From Penaeus vannamei (lineage: Eukaryota > Arthropoda > Malacostraca > Decapoda > Penaeidae): a DNA stretch of 15,000 bases. Below, in pieces: positions 8,499 to 15,000 of the stretch (its first letter is position 1; each line of letters starts with the position of its first letter). The stretch spans positions 929,786 to 944,785 of the forward strand of contig NC_091574.1 of assembly GCF_042767895.1 (NCBI RefSeq). Direction: 5' to 3'. The notes under the pieces were generated by a model that saw only the letters and a list, made by a program, of their open reading frames with translations, did not search any database and was not told the DNA's origin. A program made the position numbers and the translations under genes.

Positions 8499-8531
<33 letters not shown>

Positions 8532-8545
8532 AACGGATGATAAAT
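7957..8545. repeat. GACA/GATA compound tetranucleotide array
   Basis: About 590 bases of GACA, GATA and GAGA tetranucleotides. The longest stretch of GACA-type repeat is about 8060-8131. A higher-order 28-bp period starting GATAGACAGACAGAGATAGA is seen at 8303, 8331 and 8359, with a further copy at 8243. The 3' end passes into GAAAGAAAGA and GA. The composition resembles Bkm-type (GATA/GACA) satellite. Minus-strand frames reading CLSVCLSV are repeat artefacts. Confidence 0.95.
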
Positions 8546-8640
8546 GTCGCGAGAAACACAACACGCAAATGAAGATTTAACATTTGCAATTTCTGGGACC
8601 TCGAAGCCGGATGGAAATGCTGCGAGACTCACTTGAAGAC
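8546..8640. other. Unique island
   Basis: About 95 bases of mixed composition (GTCGCGAGAAACACAACACG and later CTCGAAGCCGGATGGAAATG). It is open in at least one frame on each strand, but each frame enters a simple repeat on both sides. Not recognised. It could be a fragment of a dispersed element or unique spacer. Confidence 0.35.
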
Positions 8641-9298
8641 TTTTTTCCTTCTTCTCCCTCTTCTTCTTATTATTATTCTTTTCTTTTCTTTTTCTTCTTT
8701 GTCTTCTATTTTTCTCTTTTTCTTCTTCGTTTTCTATTTCTTCTTCTTCTTTTTCTTTTTTTTCTTCTTCTTCTTTCTTTTTCTTTTTCTTTCTTCTTCT
8801 TCTTTCTTTCTTTCTTCGTCTTCTCTTTCTTTTTTTCTTTTTCTTCTTCGTCTTCTATTTCTTTTTTTTCTTTTTTTCTTTCTTCTTTCTCTTCCTCTTC
8901 TTCTGCTGCTTCTTATTTTCTTCCTTTCTTTCTTCAGTCTTCTATTTCCCTTCTTTTTCTTGTTCTTCTTCATTTTCTGCTTCTTTCTTCTTCTTTCCTT
9001 CTTCCTTTTCTTTCTTTTCTCTTTTTCTTTCTTTCTCTTTTTTTCCTTATTTCTGTCTTCCTTTTTTTCTTTGTTTTTTTCTTCTTCAGTCTTCTATTTC
9101 TTCTTCTTTTCTCTTTTTATTTTTATATTTTTTTCTATTATTTTTATTTCTTTTCTCTTTTTCTTTTTCATCTTGTCTTCTATTTCTTCTTCTCTTTTAC
9201 TTCTTTTTCTTCTTCTGCTGCTTCTTTCTCTTCATCTTCTCCTTCTTCTCCTTCTTTTTTCTTTTATTATTTATTTATCTATCTATTTATTTATTTTT
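8641..9298. repeat. TTC / TTTC polypyrimidine block
   Basis: About 650 bases of T and C with rare G and A, as CTTCTT, TTTCTT and CTTCTTCG units. CTTCTGCTGCTTCTT occurs at about 8900 and 9207, as also near 6719. It ends in TTTA/ATCT tetranucleotides (9262-9298). The minus strand is an AAG-rich polypurine able to form triplex. Phe/Leu/Ser translations are artefacts. Confidence 0.94.
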
Positions 9299-9344
9299 AG
9301 ATGTGATATCCTCCTTGCCAATTCATTCGTTGTAACTGAGCCTC
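9299..9344. other. Short unique spacer
   Basis: AGATGTGATATCCTCCTTGC and TTCGTTGTAACTGAGCCTCT join the TTTA tail to the C/A-rich minisatellite. No recognised element. Confidence 0.35.
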
Positions 9345-10830
9345 TATGACCCACCCAGCCCACTCGCCCAGCCCACCTCTTCCTCCAACCCACCTCCCTA
9401 ACTTACTCATTTCCTCCTCAACCCACCCATTTATTTTGCTCACGTCGCCTACAACCCACTTACCAAACCCACTTACTTACCCCCAACCCACCTGCTAAGT
9501 CTACTCATTTCCTTTCCAACCCACCTACCTAACCCACTTACTTAAGCCGAACACACTTCTCCAGCCCACTTACCTCTCCCCCCACACACTCGTCCAGCCC
9601 ACTTACCTCTCCCTCAACCCACCTCTTTACCCACTCATTCCCTCCCCCAACCCACCTACCCAACCCACTCACCCCTCCCTCAAACCCACTCACCCCTCCC
9701 CCAACCCCACCTACCCAACCCCACCCACCCCTCCCCCAACTCACCCCTCCCCCAACCCACCTACCCACAACCCACTCACCCCTCCCTCAACCCACCCACC
9801 CAACCCACCCACCCCTCCCCCAACTCAACTCACCCCTCCCCCAACCCACTCACCCCTCCCCCAACTCCACTCACCCCTCCCTCAAACCCACCCACCCCTC
9901 CCCCAACCCCACCCAACTCCAACCTCACTCACCTCTCCTCACAACCCACTCACCTCTCCCTCAAACCCCACCTACCCAACCCACTCACCCCTCCCCAACC
10001 CACCTACCCAACCCACTACCCTCAACCCCTAACCCCGCACCCAACCCACTCACCCTCCTCCCTGACAACCCACCCACCCAACCCACTCACCCCTCCCCCA
10101 ACCCACCCACCCAACCCCACTCACTCCTCCCCCACTCCCCCTCCCCCAACCCACTCACCTCTCCCTCCAACCCACCTACCCAACCCCACCCCCACCCCTC
10201 CCCCAACTCACCCTCCCCCAACCCACTCACCCCTCCCACACAACCCACTCACCCCTCCCCCAACCCACCCACCCCTCCCCCCAACCCACCCACCCAACCC
10301 ACTCACCCCTCCCTCAACCCACTCACCTCTCCCTCAACCCACATACCCAACCCACTCACCCCTCCCTCAACCCACCCACCCAACCCACTTACCTCAAACC
10401 CCTAACCCACATACCAAACCCCACTCACCCCTCCCCCAACCCACCCACCCACAACCCACTCAATTCCTCCCCCAACCCACCCACCCAACCCTCACTACCC
10501 TCCCCCACTCCCCTCCCCCAACCCACTCACTCACCCTCCCTCACCCACCCTACCCAACCCACCTACTCCCTCCCCAACCTCACCCCCTCCCCCAACCCCA
10601 CTCACCCTCCCCCCAACCCCACTCACCCCTCCCCCAACCCACCCACCCAACCACTCAACCCACTACCTCAACTCCACTCACCCCTCCCCCAACCCACCTA
10701 CCCAACCCACTCACCTCAACCCCTAACCCACATACCCAACCTACTCACCCTCCCAACCCACCCACCCCTCCCTCAACCCACCTACCCAACCCACTCACGT
10801 GTAGAAACCCACCTACCCAACCCATGCTTG
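9345..10830. repeat. C/A-rich minisatellite (CAACCCACC + CACTCACCCCTCC)
   Basis: About 1.5 kb is built from two alternating motifs, CCAACCCACCTACCC and AACCCACTCACCCCTCC, combining into units of roughly 32-36 bp with many indels. The 5' 250 bases are more diverged (CATTTCCTCC and ACTTACT variants). On the + strand the roughly 1200 bases from 9598 to 10798 contain only two G (10037, 10064). A distinctive CTCAACCCCTAACCC-type variant recurs at about 10021, 10394 and 10715. The array ends near CCCATGCTTGCACCCAACCC. Every frame reads Pro/Thr/Asn-rich low-complexity sequence. Confidence 0.95.
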
Positions 10831-10908
10831 CACCCAACCCACTTACCATCATTCTTTTGTTACGTCTCAGTTTTGTATCATTATTTTCTCATCTCGATAA
10901 AACGGATA
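10831..10908. other. Unique spacer
   Basis: CTTACCATCATTCTTTTGTT and CATCTCGATAAAACGGATAT lie between the minisatellite and a CT block. Nothing recognised. Confidence 0.35.
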
Positions 10909-11058
10909 TTCTCTCTCTCTTTCTCTCTCTCTATTCTCTTCTCTCTCTTTCTCCGTTTCTCTTTCGTTCGCTAGATTTGTCTTTTTTTCTCTCTTTCTTT
11001 CTAACTTTCTGGTTCTCTTTCTCTTTCATTCGCTTTCTCTCTCTCTCGCTCTGGCTCT

Positions 11059-11151
<93 letters not shown>

Positions 11152-11275
11152 GCCCTCTCTTCTCTCTCTCTCTTTCGCCCTCTCTTCTCTCTCTTTCTCC
11201 GTTTCTCTTTCGTTCGCTCGCTCTCTCTTTCTTTTTTCTCTTTCTCTCTACCTTTTTCTCTCTCTCTCTCGCTCT
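10909..11275. repeat. CT-rich block with long (CT)n and a 34-bp duplication
   Basis: An uninterrupted CT run spans about 11060-11148. A 34-base segment (TTCTCTCTCTTTCTCCGTTT onward to TTCGTTCGCT) is identical at 10939-10972 and 11185-11218, flanking the long CT run. TCTTTCGCCCTCTCTTCTCT is also duplicated nearby (about 11146 and 11171). Confidence 0.95.
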
Positions 11276-11550
11276 TATGTTGCCATTTCTTTCATTCTGT
11301 CTTCCTCTTTTCTCTGTTTATTTATCGTTATTTGTCATGAGGAAAGCAGGATATTTTATTGTTTTGTTTATTTTTTCGTTATCACGATTTTTATCATGTT
11401 GTGTGTGATGTACATTCTTGTTTCTCGTTAAATGTTATGTTGATAACGCAATTGCACGTGTTCTCCAGGTGTAAATTTGTCTTTTTTATTTGCAATATTA
11501 TTTTCCTTTTTTTTAACTGCAAGGGGAGTGGCCGGATGGGATACTTCCTG
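11276..11550. other. T-rich unique DNA upstream of the CRE/CCAAT island
   Basis: Mixed AT-rich sequence, not tandemly repeated (GGAAAGCAGGATATTTTATT, TTGATAACGCAATTGCACGT). A polypyrimidine tract followed by AACTGCAAGG (11501-11523) looks superficially like a splice acceptor. The last 25 bases (GGGGAGTGGCCGGATGGGAT) share short motifs, GGAGTGGC in inverted form and TCCTGTCA, with the following units. An 83-codon + frame (11359-11610) crosses into the island, but its sequence gives no family resemblance. Confidence 0.4.
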
Positions 11551-11665
11551 TCAGCCAATCACACGCCGGCGTTCGGTTGGCGCCGTGACGTCATCGTTGG
11601 GGCGCGCTGAATGAGCCACTCCCATCCTGTCATCTGCACCGTGACGTCATCGTTTATGCGCGGAG
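11551..11665. repeat. 115-bp CRE/CCAAT unit, copy 1
   Basis: Begins TCAGCCAATCACACGCCGGC and ends TTTATGCGCGGAG. It is identical to the next 115 bases except at 11640 (C versus G at 11755). It contains 15 CpG dinucleotides, one CCAAT (11555-11559) and two TGACGTCA sites (11586-11593, 11642-11649). GGTTGGCGCCG, E2F-like in its TTGGCGCC core, lies between the CCAAT and the first CRE. Confidence 0.97.
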
Positions 11666-11780
11666 TCAGCCAATCACACGCCGGCGTTCGGTTGGCGCCG
11701 TGACGTCATCGTTGGGGCGCGCTGAATGAGCCACTCCCATCCTGTCATCTGCACGGTGACGTCATCGTTTATGCGCGGAG
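11666..11780. repeat. 115-bp CRE/CCAAT unit, copy 2
   Basis: A second head-to-tail copy with CCAAT at 11670-11674 and TGACGTCA at 11701-11708 and 11757-11764. A truncated third copy follows: only TCAGCCAATC (11781-11790) is retained before the sequence diverges. The near identity of the full copies points to recent duplication or homogenisation. Confidence 0.97.
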
Positions 11781-11835
11781 TCAGCCAATCGTGGGTAATG
11801 AGAGTAATTTGTGACGTCACGGAGACATTTAAGGA

Positions 11836-11995
11836 GTGAGGGAGGGGGATGTGTGGGGGCGGGGTGGGGGGGGGGGAGGTGCCAGGGCAACACACCCACG
11901 AAGGCGCGCAGGCGTACACGCACGCACACATGAATACTTACACACATACATACATACGTACATATATATGTTTATATATATGCATATACATATAC

Positions 11996-12001
<6 letters not shown>
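11836..12001. other. G-rich stretch and transition to TA repeats
   Basis: A canonical G-quadruplex motif lies at 11855-11876: runs of 5 and 4 G, then an 11-G run, separated by C and T. It is followed by CAGGGCAACACACCCACGAA, CGCACGCACA and ACATACATACATACGTACAT. It directly follows the candidate promoter. No gene is seen. Confidence 0.6.

Positions 12002-12059
<58 letters not shown>
12002..12059. repeat. (TA)29 microsatellite
   Basis: Fifty-eight bases of uninterrupted TA, self-complementary and prone to cruciform or hairpin formation. Confidence 0.98.
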
Positions 12060-12062
<3 letters not shown>

Positions 12063-12298
12063 GCGCACATACATAAATACATATATACGGAGACACACAC
12101 GAACCAAAACACATACATACATACATACATACATACATACATACATACATACATACATACATACATACATGCATACAGAAACACACACGAACCAACATAC
12201 ATACATACATGCAAATATACATACATACATATATACATACATACATACACACATAAACGCACACACACGCGCACACACATCCTGGCGCCTTTTGCTTC
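12060..12298. repeat. ATAC/ACAT repeat block
   Basis: Fifteen uninterrupted ATAC-type units cover 12111-12170. The 15-base ACACACACGAACCAA occurs on both sides (12093-12107 and 12181-12195), showing that an 88-bp segment including the tetranucleotide run was duplicated or that the run expanded between two copies. It ends in CACACACGCGCACACACATC. Confidence 0.95.
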
Positions 12299-13026
<728 letters not shown>

Positions 13027-13292
13027 TATGAGTATTTATCTATCTATTTGTTTATTCACTTTCTATCATCTTATACATTTATCATTCTTAATCTGGTGAT
13101 TTATTTTTTCCTTAATTTCTCTATCTCTTTCTCACACAATTTGTTAACAAGAAAACGAAAACTTTTTTTTTTTTAATGCCGCTCGTGTTTCCTAAATACT
13201 GACCAACGTTAATAATGAATAAACAGTGATAATAGATACGTATGTCTATAATAATCATAATAATAGATATATATATTCATCATTCCCATTTA
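13027..13292. other. AT-rich spacer before the GTTT array
   Basis: It contains TATC/TTTA tetranucleotides (13034-13056), T-rich DNA, a 12-base T run (13164-13175), a mixed patch (GCCGCTCGTGTTTCCTAAAT) and AATAAT repeats (about 13248-13265). No recognisable gene or RNA. Confidence 0.5.
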
Positions 13293-13362
13293 ATTATCTT
13301 TGCCAGGGAGGTTATGTTTTTTGGTAGCGTTTGTTTGTTTGTTTGTTTGTTTGTTTGTTAGT
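13293..13362. mobile_element. 5' head of a dispersed GTTT-rich element
   Basis: TTATCTTTGCCAGGGAGGTT and ATGTTTTTTGGTAGCG are followed by six GTTT units and TTAGTAGGATAACTC. From memory, this order (GGAGGTTATGTTTT, GGTAGCG, GTTT repeats, GGATAACTCAAAAAGTTA) is the start of a short non-autonomous repeat widespread in invertebrate genomes. I could not check this. The usual downstream body is absent: the sequence instead enters the tandem array. No transposase or reverse transcriptase is present. Confidence 0.4.
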
Positions 13363-15000
13363 AGGATAACTCAAAAGTTTGTTTGTTTGTTGGTTGGTTG
13401 GTTAGTAGGATAACTTAAAAAGTTTGTTTGTTTGTTTGTTAGTTGTGTTAGTAGGATAACTCACATTGTTTGTTTGTTGGTTAGTAGGATAACTCACATT
13501 GTTTGTTAGTTTGTTAGTTGGTTGGTTAGTAGGATAACTCACATTGTTTGTTTGTTGGTTGGTTAGTAGGATAACTCACATTGTTTGTTTGTTGGTTGGT
13601 TAGTAGGATAACTCAAAAAGTTAGTTAGTTTGTTGGTTGGTTAGTAGGATAACTCAAAAAGTTAGTTAGTTTGTTGGTTGGTTAGTAGGATAACTCAAAA
13701 AGTTTGTTTGTTTGTTGGTTGGTTGGTTAGTAGGATAACTCAAAAAGTTTGTTTGTTTGTTGTTGGTTGGTTAGTAGGATAACTCAAAAAGTTTGTTTGT
13801 TTGTTGTTGGTTGGTTAGTAGGATAACTCAAAAAGTTTGTTTGTTGGTTGGTTGGTTGGTTAGTAGGATAACTCAAAAAGTTTGTTTGTTGTTGGTTAGT
13901 AGGATAACTCACATTGTTTGTTGGTTGGTTGGTTAGTAGGATAACTCAAAAAGTTTGTTTGTTTGTTGGTTGGTTGGTTAGTAGGATAACTCAAAAAGTT
14001 TGTTTGTTTGTTGTTGGTTGGTTAGTAGGATAACTCAAAAAGTTTGTTTGTTTGTTGGTTGGTTAGTAGGATAACTTAAAAAGTTTGTTTGTTGGTTGGT
14101 TGGTTGGTTAGTAGGATAACTCAAAAAGTTTGTTTGTTTGTTGTTGGTTGGTTAGTAGGATAACTCAAAAAGTTTGTTTGTTGGTTGGTTGGTTGGTTAG
14201 TAGGATAACTCAAAAAGTTTGTTTGTTGTTGGTTAGTAGGATAACTCACATTGTTTGTTTGTTGTTGGTTGGTTAGTAGGATAACACACATAGTTTGTTT
14301 GTTTGTTGGAGAGTTGGTTAGTAGGATAACTCACATTGTTTGTTTGTTGGAGAGTTGGTTAGTAGGATAACTCACATAGTTTGTTGGTTGGTTGGTGAGT
14401 AGGATAACTCAAAAAGTTAGTTTGTTTGTTTGTTGGTTAGTAGAATAACTTACATTGTTTGTTTGTTTGTTAGTTGGTTAGTAGGATAACTCATTGTTTG
14501 TTTGTTGGTTGGTTAGTAGGATAACTCACATTGTTTGTTTGTTTGTTGGTTGGTTAGTAGGATAACTCACATTGTTTGTTTGTTTGTTGGTTGGTTGGTT
14601 GGTTAGTAGGATAACTCACATTGTTTGTTTGTTGGTTGGTTGGTTAGTAGGATAACTCACATTGTTTGTTTGTTTGTTTTTTGGTAGCGTTGGTTAGTTT
14701 GTTGGTTGGTTGGTTAGTAGGATAATTCAAAAAGTTTGTTTGTTGTTGGTTGGTTAGTAGAATAACTCGCATTCTTTGTTTGTTTGTTTGTTTGTTGGTT
14801 AGTAGGATAACTCAAAAAGTTTGTTTGTTGTTGGTTGGTTAGCAGGATAACTCACATTGTTTGTTTGTTTGTTTGTTGGTTAGTAGGATAACTCAAAAAG
14901 TTTGTTTGTTTGTTTGTTAGTTGGAGCGTGAGTTAGTAGGATAACTCACATAGTTTGTTTGTTTGTTGGTTAGCAGGATAACTCAAAAAGTTGTTAATAG
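13363..15000. repeat. 39-unit minisatellite with GTTAGTAGGATAACTC core
   Basis: I count 39 copies of the AGGATAACTC core (including AGAATAACT variants), from 13363 to 14975, average spacing about 42 bp. Each is followed by either AAAAAGTTTG (subtype A, 21 units) or ACATTG/ACATAG (subtype B, 18 units) and a variable number of GTTT and GGTT tetranucleotides. Subtypes cluster: units 7-13 and 15-21 are all A, and 3-6 and 27-32 all B. A 161-bp block is repeated exactly at 13762-13922 and 14099-14259. The array is open at the right edge of the window. Confidence 0.97.

Larger units (their letters stand above)
11551..11820. promoter_or_regulatory. Candidate promoter/enhancer: five CREs, three CCAAT boxes
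   Basis: Perfect CRE/ATF palindromes TGACGTCA lie at 11586, 11642, 11701, 11757 and 11812. CCAAT motifs (NF-Y type) lie at 11555, 11670 and 11785, each 27-31 bp upstream of a CRE. GC-box-like GCCACTCCC (11615 and 11730) and GCGCGC motifs lie between. Clustered CREB/ATF and NF-Y sites in a CpG-dense island are typical of strong animal promoters, often TATA-less. A weak CATTTAAGG follows the last CRE at about 11826. No coding exon is seen within the window on either side, so direction and target are unknown. The alternative is a satellite-like repeat that merely contains these words. Confidence 0.6.

Noticed and set aside
7809..8632. Three overlapping minus-strand frames of 246-257 residues with SVCL/LSIYLS repeats
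   Set aside because: All three frames are open because GACA/GATA arrays lack stops on that strand. Only about 35 N-terminal residues come from unique DNA and they match nothing I know.
9345..10830. Telomere-like repeat, because of CCCTAACCC words in the C/A-rich array
   Set aside because: The arthropod telomere unit is TTAGG (CCTAA) in perfect tandem. Here CCTAA words are sparse and the basic unit is about 32-36 bp.
11501..11610. Splice acceptor (T-rich tract then TGCAAGG) leading into an exon at 11523
   Set aside because: The frame beyond it enters the CRE repeat and shows no protein family. T-rich tracts followed by AG are common throughout this window.
13363..15000. CRISPR-like array of regularly spaced repeats
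   Set aside because: The spacers are GTTT/GGTT tetranucleotide repeats rather than unique sequences, unit length is irregular, and the context is eukaryotic. It is a minisatellite.

Overview
This window looks like intergenic or intronic DNA from a eukaryotic genome that is extremely rich in simple repeats. The best guess for the source is a decapod crustacean, perhaps a penaeid shrimp. That guess rests on the density, length and variety of microsatellites (GA/CT, TA, TG/AC, TTC, TTTG, GATA/GACA, ATAC) and on a GTTT-rich tandem array starting from a GCCAGGGAGGTTATG head that I recall from dispersed repeats of marine invertebrates. It is an inference and no search was run. I find no credible protein-coding gene, rRNA or tRNA. 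All the long open frames translate low-complexity DNA (SLSLSL, ERERER, SVCLSVCL, PPLPPS, IYIYIY and similar).

Layout: 1-1700 is pyrimidine-rich. It holds TTTG repeats, a 370-bp C-rich tract, and a composite unit that appears about three times and ends in a conserved GTGTGAAGG...TTAGTAAG block. 1700-2110 is an AT-rich island with nested direct repeats. 2140-5229 is almost entirely purine on the + strand: a GTAGGGA minisatellite, long pure GA tracts, a GAATCAGAGA series and a 26-bp minisatellite. The strand bias then flips repeatedly: C-rich at 5230-5790, GGGA at 5846-6240, CT/CCCT at 6300-6690 and TTC at 6691-6983. 7200-9300 contains CT, CGCA, poly-T, GACA/GATA and TTC/TTTC blocks. 9345-10830 is a CAACCCACC/CACTCACCCCTCC minisatellite with almost no G on the + strand. 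10909-11275 is CT-rich.

The most function-like segment is 11551-11820. It is a CpG-dense island of two 115-bp tandem units that differ at one base. It carries five perfect TGACGTCA (CRE/ATF) palindromes at 55-59 bp intervals and three CCAAT motifs, and resembles a compact promoter or enhancer. No gene is visible on either side. 11840-13030 then has a G-quadruplex motif and TA, ATAC and TG repeats. 13293-15000 is a tandem array of 39 units averaging about 42 bp, built on a GTTAGTAGGATAACTC core, which runs off the right edge of the window.

Since there are no genes there is no pathway to describe. The interest lies in how the repeats arose (nested duplications, two interspersed unit subtypes, array growth from a dispersed element) and in whether the CRE/CCAAT island is an active promoter.
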